Shown here piece after piece: positions 1 through 8,555 of a DNA stretch of 45,551 nt. Origin of the DNA: CAZRUM01 sp964603435 (GTDB taxonomy: Bacteria > Patescibacteriota > Patescibacteriia > Magasanikbacterales > UBA922). Location of the stretch: the NCBI GenBank assembly GCA_964603435.1, contig CAZRUM010000002.1, positions 1-45,551 on the forward strand, read 5' to 3'. A program made the translations under genes and the position numbers. Every line of letters starts with the position of its first letter. Positions within the stretch are counted from its first letter, which is position 1. The notes under the pieces are model-generated. The model ran no database searches. It was not told the origin of the DNA and saw only the letters and a list, made by a program, of their open reading frames with translations.

Positions 1-1350
1 ATAAAATTTTGTGGGGCAGATCGTGGAGTGACTGGTTCTTGTCATTTACTCCAGACAGAGAAGTATAAAGTCCTAGTTGATTGTGGGATGTTTCAGGGTG
101 GAAATTTTAATCAAGGGAAAAATCATGATGATTTTCCTTTCAATGCCTCTGAAATAGACGTCTTACTAGTTACTCACGGACATTTGGATCATGTTGGACG
201 TATTCCCAAATTAATTAAAGATGGATTTCAAGGTAAGATTTGGATGACCAAGGCAACCTGCGAATTTGCTTATTTGATTTGGGTGGATGCTTGGCATATC
301 ATGAAAGAAAATCACAAGCGATATGGTTCGCCAATTTTATTTGATGAGACTGATATTGCTACCGCGCAACAATTTTGTGAAGGTATTGAATATGATAAAG
401 AAATAGAAGTAATGCCTGGAGTGAAAGCTGTGTGGAAAGATGCTGGACATATTTTTGGTTCAGCTTTTATAGAGGTAACTGCCGATGGAAAGAAAATTGC
501 TTTTTCAGGAGACATTGGGAATGAAGGTGTTCCAATTTTAAAAGATACCGATAAACTAAGTTCTGATATTGATGTATTGCTCTGTGAGTCTACCTACGGA
601 GACAGAATCCATGAGACACCAGATGTTCGGCGTGAGGTAATTTTGAAATTAATTAAAGAAGGTGTTGCAAAAGGCGGAACAATAATGGTTCCAGCATTTT
701 CTTTGGAGCGTACACAAGAATTTTTGTATGAATTAAATAAACTGGCTGAATACGATAAGAAATTACCAGACATGCCAATATTTCTAGATAGTCCTTTGGC
801 TATTCATGCTACAGCTGTTTATAAAAAATATCCTAAGTATTATGATGAAGAAGCGATGCGTTTGCATTTGGTCGGAGATGATTTTCTAGATTTTCCAAAT
901 CTGCAAATGACAGAAACAAAAGAAGAATCCAAAAAAATAAACCATGTACCAGGACCAAAGATGATAATTGCTGGATCTGGAATGATGAATGGTGGGCGTA
1001 TTATTCATCATGCTTTTAGATATGTACCAGATCCAAATTCGACTTTGATAATTGTAGGTTATCAAGCTAAGGGTACTTTGGGTAGAAAGTTGTACGAGGG
1101 GCATAAGGAGGTAAAAATATTTAAGCAAGATGTAAAAGTAAATTGTACTGTAAAGGCTATTGGTGCATTATCTGCTCACGGTGATCAGGTAAAACTTTTG
1201 GATTGGGTTGGAAGTGGAGGCAATGTTCCTAAAAAAATATTTTGTGTGCATGGTGAGGAGCATGCCGCTGTAGAACTGTCGCATCGTTTACGTGATAAAT
1301 ATAAAGTAGAGACGTTTGTACCAGAAGAGGAAGAGGAAGTCGAAATTTAA
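1..1350 (+). CDS. Beta-CASP metallo-beta-lactamase-fold RNase (5' end outside window)
   Basis: The reading frame is open from base 1, and the residues before the first candidate start (a GTG at 28) already match the family's N-terminal strand, so the true start lies upstream of the window. Visible motifs are the zinc-binding THGHLDH near codons 58-64, an SGDIGNEG block, SGMMNGG in the beta-CASP part, SAHGDQ near the C-terminus and a final CVHGE histidine motif. This is the order expected for CPSF73/YSH1-like metallo-hydrolases that cut RNA with two zinc ions. The C-terminal tail is a run of glutamates. The protein is probably a cytoplasmic RNA-processing nuclease; its exact substrate cannot be read from sequence. 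A terminator follows, so it is not cotranscribed with uvrB. Confidence 0.85.
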   Translation: MKFCGADRGVTGSCHLLQTEKYKVLVDCGMFQGGNFNQGKNHDDFPFNASEIDVLLVTHGHLDHVGRIPKLIKDGFQGKIWMTKATCEFAYLIWVDAWHIMKENHKRYGSPILFDETDIATAQQFCEGIEYDKEIEVMPGVKAVWKDAGHIFGSAFIEVTADGKKIAFSGDIGNEGVPILKDTDKLSSDIDVLLCESTYGDRIHETPDVRREVILKLIKEGVAKGGTIMVPAFSLERTQEFLYELNKLAEYDKKLPDMPIFLDSPLAIHATAVYKKYPKYYDEEAMRLHLVGDDFLDFPNLQMTETKEESKKINHVPGPKMIIAGSGMMNGGRIIHHAFRYVPDPNSTLIIVGYQAKGTLGRKLYEGHKEVKIFKQDVKVNCTVKAIGALSAHGDQVKLLDWVGSGGNVPKKIFCVHGEEHAAVELSHRLRDKYKVETFVPEEEEEVEI

Positions 1351-1357
1351 AAAAATA

Positions 1358-1388
1358 AAAAAACTGTCTAAATGGCAGTTTTTTTTGT
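1358..1388 (+). terminator. Rho-independent terminator after beta-CASP gene
   Basis: The short stem ACTGTC/GGCAGT (one G-T pair), extended by A/T pairs, is followed directly by eight T residues. It starts within 10 bases of the upstream stop codon. Confidence 0.75.
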
Positions 1389-1440
1389 TTTTAGTAGGCT
1401 TGAAAATTTATAATTTGTATGATATAGTTTTCCATGTTGT

Positions 1441-3465
1441 ATGAATAAATTTAAACTAAAAGCACCCTATAAACCAGCTGGTTCTCAGCCAAAAGCGATA
1501 AAGTCGCTTGTTTCAGGTTTGAGGAAGGGTTTTGAAAAACAAACTTTGCTTGGTGTGACTGGCTCTGGGAAGACTTTTACGGTTGCCAATGTAATAGAAC
1601 AAACACAATTGCCGACTTTGGTGATTGCTCACAACAAGACTCTGGCAGCCCAGCTTTGTAATGAATTTCGTGAATTTTTCCCAGATAATGCCGTGGAATA
1701 TTTTGTATCATATTATGATTATTATCAGCCAGAGGCATATATGCCAGGCAGTGATACTTATATAGAAAAGGAAGCACAGATAAATGAAGAAATAGATAGA
1801 TTGCGTCATGCTTGTACTCAGGCTTTGATTGCACGCAAAGATGTCATTATTGTGGCTAGTGTGTCTGCAATTTATTCGCTTGGTTCACCAAAAGAATATG
1901 AAAAAATTGTTTTGCATTTGGAAAAGAATCAAAAGTTAGATCGCCGTGGTATGATGGCGCAGCTCATTGATATGCAATTTACACGTACCAATCTCGATCT
2001 AAAACGTGGTCAGTTTCGTATGCATGGTCAGGTTTTTGAAATAATGCCGATTAATGAAGAAAAAATTTATCGTTTTGAAATTTCAAATAAAATTGATCTG
2101 ATAGAACTGGTTGACCCAATAACTAGAAAAGTAAAAGCAGAACTTCCCGATGCTTGGTTTTTTCCTGCCAAACATTATGTGGTGTCTGCAGAATCAAGAG
2201 AAAAAGCTTTTGGTAAAATAAAAGAAGAATTAAAAATACGTCTAGAATATTTAAAAAAGAAAGGTAAAGTTTTGGAATATGAAAGGTTAAAGCGAAAAGT
2301 AAAATATGATTTGGAAATGATAAAAAATATAGGTTATTGTAGTGGAATAGAAAATTATTCGGCTGTTTTTGAGGATAGACAGTCCGGTACACCTCCTTTT
2401 ACACTACTCGATTATTTCAAACATAGTTCAGAAGATTTCCTTACAATTATCGACGAATCACATGTCACTGTCCCACAAATTCGTGGAATGTACAATGGTG
2501 ACAAAGCTAGAAAAGAAACTCTTATTGAACACGGATTTCGTTTGCCAAGTGCTTTTGACAATAGACCTCTTAAGTTTCCTGAGTTTGAAAAAAGAACCAA
2601 GCGGGTTATCTATACTTCTGCTACCCCATCTGAATATGAAATAAAAAATAGTGATAAAGTGGTAGAGCAAGTTGTGCGCCCTACAGGTCTAATAGATCCG
2701 GAAATTGTTATTCGTCCTGTAACCGAGAGACCTGGTAAAAACAAATCTCAAATTGAAGATTTACTTATTCGTATTGATGAGCGAGTAAAAAATAAGGAAA
2801 GAGTGTTGGTGACTACACTTACAAAGAAAATGGCAGAAGATCTAAATGATTATTTGCGTGATAAGAAAATTAAAGCATTATATCTGCATAGTGATATAAA
2901 AACTATAGAGCGTATTGATATTATTACAAAACTTCGTAAAGGTGAAATAGATGTGTTGGTGGGAGTTAATCTACTACGTGAAGGTTTGGATATTCCAGAG
3001 GCATCGCTCGTGGCGATTCTCGATGCTGATAAAGAAGGTTTTCTTCGTAATGAAACTAGTCTAATTCAAACTATTGGTCGTGCAGCTAGAAATGTAAATG
3101 GACAGGTGGTAATGTATGCAGACAAAATTACAAAATCAATTGAGAAAGCTATTAGTGAAACTGACCGTCGTCGTAAAGTTCAGCTGGCTTATAATAAAAA
3201 ACATAATATTACACCAAAGACAATTCAGAAAAGTATTAAAAATATTTTGGAAGAGTTTGGTATTTCTTCTACTAAAGCCAAAAATGTTGCCAGAGGAAAA
3301 AGAAAAAAACAATTATTACAGTTGGATCTGGCAGGGGATGGGCGTCCTTTGAAAGAAATTATAAAAGATAAAGAAGATAAAATGAAAGAAGCTGCCCAGA
3401 ATCTGGAATTTGAACTAGCGGCGATTCTGAGAGATGAGTTGCGGGAGTTGAGGAGAATTAAATAA
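1441..3465 (+). CDS. uvrB: UvrABC excinuclease subunit B
   Basis: UvrB is the damage-verifying helicase-like subunit of nucleotide excision repair; it is loaded by UvrA and then recruits UvrC. The 674 residues match the usual length. Seen here are Walker A GVTGSGKT at residues 38-45, the beta-hairpin block YYDYYQPEAYMP near 91-102 that clamps DNA, the DESH Walker B near 337-340, helicase motif VI QTIGRAARN near 543, and a C-terminal UVR coiled-coil (about 635-670) for UvrC contact. The start is ATG 1441; there is no SD in front of it, as for most AT-rich genes here. uvrA and uvrC follow on the same strand but behind separate terminators and promoters. Confidence 0.98.
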   Translation: MNKFKLKAPYKPAGSQPKAIKSLVSGLRKGFEKQTLLGVTGSGKTFTVANVIEQTQLPTLVIAHNKTLAAQLCNEFREFFPDNAVEYFVSYYDYYQPEAYMPGSDTYIEKEAQINEEIDRLRHACTQALIARKDVIIVASVSAIYSLGSPKEYEKIVLHLEKNQKLDRRGMMAQLIDMQFTRTNLDLKRGQFRMHGQVFEIMPINEEKIYRFEISNKIDLIELVDPITRKVKAELPDAWFFPAKHYVVSAESREKAFGKIKEELKIRLEYLKKKGKVLEYERLKRKVKYDLEMIKNIGYCSGIENYSAVFEDRQSGTPPFTLLDYFKHSSEDFLTIIDESHVTVPQIRGMYNGDKARKETLIEHGFRLPSAFDNRPLKFPEFEKRTKRVIYTSATPSEYEIKNSDKVVEQVVRPTGLIDPEIVIRPVTERPGKNKSQIEDLLIRIDERVKNKERVLVTTLTKKMAEDLNDYLRDKKIKALYLHSDIKTIERIDIITKLRKGEIDVLVGVNLLREGLDIPEASLVAILDADKEGFLRNETSLIQTIGRAARNVNGQVVMYADKITKSIEKAISETDRRRKVQLAYNKKHNITPKTIQKSIKNILEEFGISSTKAKNVARGKRKKQLLQLDLAGDGRPLKEIIKDKEDKMKEAAQNLEFELAAILRDELRELRRIK

Positions 3466-3470
3466 TAAGT

Positions 3471-3506
3471 AATCAAAAAAATACCTATGTAGGTATTTTT
3501 TTGATT
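3471..3506 (+). terminator. Terminator after uvrB (works on both strands)
   Basis: The stem pairs AAAAAATACCTA with TAGGTATTTTTT around a TG loop, flanked by A-rich and T-rich runs. The symmetry means it can also end the convergent minus-strand gene at 3612-3974. Confidence 0.85.
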
Positions 3507-3611
3507 GTCCTCCTTTCCTCCTTGGTGTGTTTGAACAATCGGTGAATGAACGTGGAGATGTCTACTTGTCTGAATGGACGAGTAGGTGCGACGGATTTGT
3601 CGCGAGGTGGG

Positions 3612-3974
3612 TTAGCCCCCAGTGGTCACCATCTGCAGTCCGATGTAGGCCTTGAGGTGGGCGATGTTCCGGCCGTGCATGTTGAGCACCTCCTCGTGCA
3701 GATTGTGCGCGATGATGGCGCGAGCTACAGCGGCCAAGATCTCCCCCTCTCTCTGCATGTTGTAGTATTCGGCGACGTGGAGGAGTGCGTCCTTGAGACA
3801 CTGAAGTCCCTTTTTGGGCACGGTGCACTTCTTGGTCATGTACAAGACCACACAGAGTGCACTTCTCTTCTCTCTTTCAGTGGTCCTCATCTCCTCGAGA
3901 TGAGGCTGGTTGTCTTGACCAGCTTCGAGGAGAATTTCGGTCACTGTTTGATGGAATGGTTTGAATTCGGGCAT
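3612..3974 (-). CDS. GC-rich hypothetical protein (120 aa) with strong SD
   Basis: I do not recognise this family. The protein starts MPEFKPFHQTVTEIL, is charged and mostly helical, and shows no membrane segment or signal peptide. The minus-strand reading was preferred over an overlapping plus-strand frame because an SD (GAAAGGGGTG) sits seven bases before its ATG and a promoter lies upstream at 4019-4047. Its composition is clearly GC-richer than uvrB and uvrA on either side. It belongs to the set of SD-bearing GC-rich genes described in the findings. It lies convergent to uvrB and divergent from uvrA. Function unknown. Confidence 0.6.
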   Translation of the reverse strand: MPEFKPFHQTVTEILLEAGQDNQPHLEEMRTTEREKRSALCVVLYMTKKCTVPKKGLQCLKDALLHVAEYYNMQREGEILAAVARAIIAHNLHEEVLNMHGRNIAHLKAYIGLQMVTTGG

Positions 3975-4018
3975 GGTCTACACCCCTTTCTTGTAGGGCA
4001 ATGGTTGTCAATATATCT

Positions 4019-4047
4019 AAATTAGCAAAAATATTGACTTTTGTCAA
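4019..4047 (-). promoter_or_regulatory. Sigma-70-type promoter for the 3612-3974 gene
   Basis: On the minus strand TTGACA (4042-4047) is separated by 17 bases from TAATTT (4019-4024). The -35 is perfect and the -10 weak. It lies divergent to the uvrA promoter, about 20 bases away. Confidence 0.5.
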
Positions 4048-4060
4048 CCTTATCCACCGA

Positions 4061-4088
4061 TTGACAACTCATACTAATGTAGTATAAT
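4061..4088 (+). promoter_or_regulatory. Sigma-70-type promoter for uvrA
   Basis: A perfect TTGACA (4061-4066) and a perfect TATAAT (4083-4088) are separated by 16 bases, 76 bases before the uvrA start. Confidence 0.85.
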
Positions 4089-4124
4089 TAGCACATTGTT
4101 CTTTCTTTTATATACCTACCTATA

Positions 4125-4146
4125 AACCCCTTTGAGAGGGGCTTTT
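4125..4146 (+). promoter_or_regulatory. Hairpin plus T-run in the uvrA leader
   Basis: CCCCT and AGGGG pair around TTGAG and are followed by CTTTT. This terminator-like hairpin lies between the promoter at 4061 and the start at 4164, so it could attenuate uvrA; the T-run is short. Confidence 0.45.
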
Positions 4147-4163
4147 GGTGTGTCTACAAAATT

Positions 4164-6845
4164 ATGGAAAATAAAATAACAATTCGTGGAGCCAGAGAAC
4201 ACAACTTAAAAAATGTGGATCTTGAGTTGCCACGAAATAAAATGATAGCGTTTACAGGTTTGTCTGGGTCTGGAAAATCTAGTTTGGCTTTCGATACTAT
4301 TTTTGCTGAAGGACAGAGACGGTATATAGAGTCTTTGTCTGCTTATGCTCGTCAGTTTCTTGGTGGTATGAATAAACCAGATGTGGACGAAATAGATGGA
4401 TTGTCTCCAGCAATTTCTATTGACCAAAAAGCTCATAGTGCTAACCCGCGCTCGACAGTAGCGACTATCACGGAGATTTATGATTATCTGCGTGTGCTTT
4501 TTGCTAGGGTAGGAAAACCGTACTGTCCGGTTTGTAATACAAAGATAGACAAGATGACGACTGACGAAATGAACGAGCAAATTTTGAAAAGTTTTAAAAA
4601 AGATACCAAGAAAAAAAATAGTGAGATTATTATTCTTGCACCGGTTGTTCGTGGTAGAAAAGGGGAGTATTACCAGATGCTTTATGATATGTACAATACT
4701 GGTTTCCTAGAAGTAAGGGTTGATGGAAAAATGAAAAGTTTGAAAAATAAAATTGTACTCAAGAAAAATTTTAAGCATACAATTGAGATTGTGGTTGATA
4801 AAATAGCAACACTTTCTACAAAAGAAGGCAAAGATAGAATGGCCGAAGCAGTAGAAACTGCGGTAGATTTGTCAGATGGTTTGTGTACAGTAATTTTCCC
4901 AAATGAAAAAGAAGAGATTTTTAGTACAGAATATTCTTGTCCAAAGGATGGTTTTAGTTTTCCAGAAATAGAACCAAGGATGTTTAGTTTCAATAGCCCA
5001 TATGGATATTGTGATTATTGTACCGGTCTTGGTACCAAAAGTTTATTTTCAGAAGAAGTTTGTCCAAAGTGTGAAGGAAAGAGACTAAATAAAAATGCCT
5101 TGTCTGTAAAAGTGAATAAGAAAAATATTTGGGAGATTACAAATCTAACTATTGCTGAGGCTAGAGTCTTTTTCAATGAAATTCTTGATCACCTGAGTGA
5201 AAAAGATTTGGAAATTTCTAGTGCAGTGCTAAAAGAAATTTCCAATCGTCTTCAGTTTATGTTTGAAGTCGGTTTGCATTACCTTACGCTCAATAGAAGA
5301 GCAGGTACTATGTCGGGTGGTGAGGCACAGAGAATAAGACTGGCTTCACAAGTTGGTACACGTTTGGTGGGTGCTTTGTATGTTTTGGATGAACCAACAA
5401 TTGGTTTGCATCAAAAAGATAATGATAGATTGGTTTCTACTTTGCGTAGTCTGTGTGACGTAGGTAATACTATCATTGTAGTAGAACATGACGAGGATAC
5501 AATCTTGGCAAGTGATTGGGTGGTGGATATTGGTCCAGGTGCTGGAACTCACGGAGGAGAGATTGTTTATTCTGGTCCCTTAAGTACAATGTTGAACGAA
5601 ACGAATCCGCCAGCTGGCGGAGGAGTGAAGTCGAAACATCCCGATGTAAAACAACGGGATCCTTCGACTACAACTTCCTCTTCGTTTCACTCAGGGTCAG
5701 TTTTCGCTCAGGATGAAAACTTTGGCTGTAAATTAATTGGTAGTGGAAAAGATTCTCTTACAGGAAAATATTTGCGTGGAGAAAAGAAAATTGAAATCCC
5801 AGCCAAGCGTAGAAAAGTAGATAATCATACCCCAAAAATTAAAATAAAAAAAGCAGCCGAGCATAATCTAAAAAATATTAATGTAGATATTCCATTGCGT
5901 CGTTTGGTTTGTCTGACAGGTGTGTCTGGTTCTGGGAAATCAACCTTGATGCATAAGATTTTGTATCGTGCGGTTGCAAACAGAGTAAATTATCATGGGC
6001 GTGTACCAGCTGACAAAAGAAAACAAACTGGCAAACACAAAGAAGTATTAAATACAGAGTACATTGATAAAATTATTAAGATTGATCAAAAAGCAATTGG
6101 TAGATCACCAAGATCAAATCCTGCCACATATACTGGCACGTGGACATATATCCGCGATCTTTTTGCTTCTACTCCAGAGGCAAAGATTCGTGGTTACAAA
6201 ACTGGTAGGTTTAGTTTCAATCGTCCTGGCGGTAGGTGTGATCATTGTGAGGGTAGGGGAACATTAGAAATTCAGATGCATTTTCTTCCGAGTGTAGAGA
6301 TTGTTTGTGATGTTTGCAAAGGAAAAAGATTCAATCAAGAGACTCTACAAATTCATTACAAGAAAAAAACTATTGCTGATGTCCTCGACATGACAATAGA
6401 AGAAGCGGAAGAATTTTTTCGTGACATTCCATATATTTATGATAAACTAAAAATGTTGAATCAGGTTGGACTAGATTATCTTACGCTTGGTCAGTCTGCC
6501 AAGACTCTTTCTGGTGGTGAGGCACAGAGAACAAAACTAAGTAAGGAACTTGCCAAGAGAAATACAACCAAGACCTTGTATCTGTTAGACGAGCCAACCA
6601 CTGGTTTGCATTACGAAGATGTAAAAAAATTAATTAAAGTTTTGCAGGATTTGGTTTCTAAAGGAAATACTGTCATGGTAATTGAGCATAATCTTGATGT
6701 TATCAAGTGTGCTGACTGGATTATTGATCTAGGACCAGAGGGTGGAGATAAGGGTGGGGAAGTGGTAACAACCGGAACACCAGAGCAGGTTGCAATGTCA
6801 GGTTTTAGTTATACTGGTAAATATTTAAAGCGTGTACTTAAATAA
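4164..6845 (+). CDS. uvrA: UvrABC excinuclease subunit A
   Basis: UvrA is the damage-recognition ATPase of nucleotide excision repair, with two ABC modules. Seen: first Walker A GLSGSGKSS near residue 32, signature MSGGEAQR and Walker B LYVLDEPTIGLH; second Walker A GVSGSGKST, signature LSGGEAQR and LYLLDEPTTGLH. The C-terminal zinc module is intact (CDHC and CDVC). In the first zinc module the first pair reads CPKD, so the usual second cysteine is missing; the second pair CDYC is present. At 893 residues it is somewhat shorter than common UvrA, although residues about 477-520 are an extra stretch encoded by palindromic repeats (see 5591-5720) that replaces a few-residue linker. There is no SD; the promoter is at 4061. 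Confidence 0.97.
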   Translation: MENKITIRGAREHNLKNVDLELPRNKMIAFTGLSGSGKSSLAFDTIFAEGQRRYIESLSAYARQFLGGMNKPDVDEIDGLSPAISIDQKAHSANPRSTVATITEIYDYLRVLFARVGKPYCPVCNTKIDKMTTDEMNEQILKSFKKDTKKKNSEIIILAPVVRGRKGEYYQMLYDMYNTGFLEVRVDGKMKSLKNKIVLKKNFKHTIEIVVDKIATLSTKEGKDRMAEAVETAVDLSDGLCTVIFPNEKEEIFSTEYSCPKDGFSFPEIEPRMFSFNSPYGYCDYCTGLGTKSLFSEEVCPKCEGKRLNKNALSVKVNKKNIWEITNLTIAEARVFFNEILDHLSEKDLEISSAVLKEISNRLQFMFEVGLHYLTLNRRAGTMSGGEAQRIRLASQVGTRLVGALYVLDEPTIGLHQKDNDRLVSTLRSLCDVGNTIIVVEHDEDTILASDWVVDIGPGAGTHGGEIVYSGPLSTMLNETNPPAGGGVKSKHPDVKQRDPSTTTSSSFHSGSVFAQDENFGCKLIGSGKDSLTGKYLRGEKKIEIPAKRRKVDNHTPKIKIKKAAEHNLKNINVDIPLRRLVCLTGVSGSGKSTLMHKILYRAVANRVNYHGRVPADKRKQTGKHKEVLNTEYIDKIIKIDQKAIGRSPRSNPATYTGTWTYIRDLFASTPEAKIRGYKTGRFSFNRPGGRCDHCEGRGTLEIQMHFLPSVEIVCDVCKGKRFNQETLQIHYKKKTIADVLDMTIEEAEEFFRDIPYIYDKLKMLNQVGLDYLTLGQSAKTLSGGEAQRTKLSKELAKRNTTKTLYLLDEPTTGLHYEDVKKLIKVLQDLVSKGNTVMVIEHNLDVIKCADWIIDLGPEGGDKGGEVVTTGTPEQVAMSGFSYTGKYLKRVLK
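5591..5720. repeat. Palindromic repeat cluster inserted in frame inside uvrA
   Basis: The segment starts with the perfect palindrome CCGCCAGCTGGCGG (5608-5621). Two opposed arms follow: GTGAAGTCGAAACATCCCG and CGGGATCCTTCGACT. A further copy end follows (TTCGCTCAGGATG). The same CGGGATCCTTCGA...CTCAGGAT unit occurs intergenically at 18544, 34940, 36457, 41236 and 41353. The frame of uvrA is kept through the whole insert, adding roughly 40 residues in a surface linker just before the second ABC module. Confidence 0.85.
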
Positions 6846-6868
6846 ATTTTAAATTTTTTAATAATGTC

Positions 6869-6952
6869 TAATAGAACACAGATTGAACGAATTAAACTAA
6901 TTAGAACTAATTCGTTTATATTCGTTAGATTAGTTTTATTCGTGTTCTATTA
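6869..6952. repeat. Long AT-rich inverted repeat between uvrA and uvrC
   Basis: The outer arms AATAGAACAC and GTGTTCTATT are complementary, and the rest of the two roughly 40-base halves pairs imperfectly. Each half contains a repeated AACNAAT pattern about every 8-10 bases. It resembles the element at 34809-34896, which has the same outer ATAGAAC arm. No clear T-run terminator is attached. Confidence 0.75.
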
Positions 6953-6984
6953 ATTGTCTAGGTAATTGGTTTATAAATTATAGT

Positions 6985-8301
6985 ATGGTTAATCTAGAGA
7001 ATAAAATTAAATCGTTTTCATCTGAGCCTGGAATATATCTCTTCTTTAATAAAAAGAAAGAGCTTGTTTATGTTGGGAAAGCAACAAATCTGCGAGCACG
7101 AGTGAGAAGTTATTTCGCAGGAGCAAAAACCTCACGTCCGATAGAACAAATGATTCACCAGGTCGAGAATATTAGAATAAAACAAACTGACAGTGTTTTG
7201 GAAGCTATAATTCTAGAAGCTAATTACATTAAAAAATTTAGACCAAAGTATAATGTTGATTTGAAGGATGATAAGTCGTGGAACTATATCGTGATAACCA
7301 AAGATAGTTATCCTAAAGTTAAGACGATTCGTGCACATGAGCTGGGCGATGTTCTAAATGTTGAAAGTATTAAAAATGTTGTAAATGATAAACAATTACA
7401 ACAGTTAGAACAGGTAAAACAATTTCAACACGTATTCGGCCCTTATCCTGGATTAAACACAAAAGCGACCATGAGATTACTTCAACGTCTGTTTTATATC
7501 TCTACTTGCAGGTCAAATGCAAAGCGGGCTTGTCTTTATCACCAGATGGGACAATGCCTTGGTGTTTGTACGGGGGAGATCACGTCAGCAGAATATAAAA
7601 AGAAAGTAATAAGCCCACTGGTAAAATTTTTACGTGGAAATAAAAAAGGTTTGATACGAGATCTGATTAAAAAAATGAAAGTGGAAAGTAAAGAACAGAA
7701 TTTTGAAGAAGCGGGGAGACTGCGAAATCAAATAAAAGCCTTGGAGAGAATTCACGATATTGCGTTGTTGAATAAAAGTTTTACAGTAGAGACGAGCCTT
7801 GGCGCGTCTCAAAAGTACAAAGTACAACGCGTAGAAGGATACGACATTTCAAATCTAGGTGATACCGGAAAAGTAGGAAGTATGGTTGTATTTGAAAATA
7901 ATTACCCAAACAAATCACAATATAGAAAATTTAAAATTAAAAATGTTGTGGGACAGAGTGATGTTCATTGTCTGGCAGAAATGCTTGAGCGAAGACTAAA
8001 ACACAAAGAATGGAAAATGCCAAATGTATTTTTGATAGACGGTGGTAAACCACAAGTAAATACTACCAAGAAAATTTTAAAAGAAAATAATATTAAAATA
8101 CCAGTGGTAGGAATTGCCAAAGGTCCAGACAGAAAAAAGAATGAAATACACATTGATTTCACAGATTATAAAAAAGATTCCACAGATAAAAAGAATTTTA
8201 TAGAATGGGTTTACAAAAATACCAAGCTTCTTATACAAGTCCGAGATGAGGCGCATAGGTTTGCGATAAAATATCAGAGAAGTTTGAGAAAAATAAAATA
8301 A
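6985..8301 (+). CDS. uvrC: UvrABC excinuclease subunit C, short form
   Basis: UvrC makes both incisions beside a UvrB-bound lesion. The N-terminal GIY-YIG nuclease is visible (PGIYLF...YVGKATNLRARV, residues 14-45), then a UVR motif near 225-255 (EEAGRLRNQI), then the RNase H-like nuclease with the catalytic triad in YDISN (near 287), LIDGG (near 351) and DEAHRF (near 421). At 438 residues it is far shorter than the roughly 600-residue E. coli protein because nothing follows the RNase H domain: the C-terminal helix-hairpin-helix pair is absent. The frame ends cleanly in a terminator, so this looks like a natural short form. A small insert near residues 390-402 is repeat-like (see 8153-8190). 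There is no SD. Confidence 0.95.
   Translation: MVNLENKIKSFSSEPGIYLFFNKKKELVYVGKATNLRARVRSYFAGAKTSRPIEQMIHQVENIRIKQTDSVLEAIILEANYIKKFRPKYNVDLKDDKSWNYIVITKDSYPKVKTIRAHELGDVLNVESIKNVVNDKQLQQLEQVKQFQHVFGPYPGLNTKATMRLLQRLFYISTCRSNAKRACLYHQMGQCLGVCTGEITSAEYKKKVISPLVKFLRGNKKGLIRDLIKKMKVESKEQNFEEAGRLRNQIKALERIHDIALLNKSFTVETSLGASQKYKVQRVEGYDISNLGDTGKVGSMVVFENNYPNKSQYRKFKIKNVVGQSDVHCLAEMLERRLKHKEWKMPNVFLIDGGKPQVNTTKKILKENNIKIPVVGIAKGPDRKKNEIHIDFTDYKKDSTDKKNFIEWVYKNTKLLIQVRDEAHRFAIKYQRSLRKIK
8153..8190 (+). repeat. CACAGAT-type repeat inside uvrC
   Basis: The pattern TTCACAGAT-spacer-AAAGATTCCACAGAT here closely matches 17870-17900 downstream of rplU (TTCCACAGAT-spacer-AAAGATTACACAGAT). In uvrC it encodes about 10-13 lysine/aspartate-rich residues between the conserved AKGP and VRDEAHR blocks. 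Confidence 0.45.
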
Positions 8302-8333
8302 AAAAATCCCGCCAAATAGGCGGGTTTTGTTTG
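8301..8333. terminator. Bidirectional terminator after uvrC
   Basis: CCCGCC and GGCGGG pair around AAATA, with TTTTGTTT on the plus side and a run of seven A on the left, so it also works for the minus-strand unit that ends here. A near copy lies at 8530-8555, including the same TTTTGTTTGAGAA tail. Confidence 0.85.
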
Positions 8334-8480
8334 AGAAGGGCGCCATGATGGTGATCGGGTGCGCTCCGTCTGCTACATTGTAGCATTGGTGCGACGCCGA
8401 GGGCACCGAAGGCCATCGGCACATCCGTACATCCGAAGATGTTTGGAATCAAGATCGCCGATCGTTAGAAACATCATGGC
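8303..8480 (-). ncRNA. Candidate structured small RNA, unit 4 of a minus-strand array
   Basis: The minus strand has TTGACA at 8511-8516 with a weak -10 (TAAGTT, 8488-8493) at 17 bases. It is read toward the terminator at 8301-8333. Within it, GCCGA/TCGGC and GGC/GCC form a stem capped by a TTCG tetraloop (about 8398-8422), and TGCTACA/TGTAGCA forms a second hairpin (8371-8385). Only short frames without SD are present. The region is GC-rich compared with its surroundings. Function unknown. Confidence 0.4.
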
Positions 8481-8529
8481 TGAATTAAACTTATCATATA
8501 TTGAATATTTTGTCAAGGTGTATATTCAT

Positions 8530-8555
8530 AAAAAAATCCCGCCAATTAGACGGGT
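8530..8555. terminator. Terminator-like hairpin, near copy of 8301-8333
   Basis: CCCGCC pairs with GACGGG (one G-T pair) around AATTA, with TTTTGTTT to the right and a run of seven A to the left. On the minus strand it ends the unit that starts near 8797. Confidence 0.75.

Noticed and set aside
3546..4025. A 159-codon plus-strand frame
   Set aside because: The minus-strand frame at 3612-3974 has a good SD, a promoter and a normal protein composition; the plus frame has neither.
6985..8301. UvrC truncated by a frameshift
   Set aside because: The RNase H domain ends normally and a terminator follows at once; no remaining helix-hairpin-helix coding is visible in other frames.
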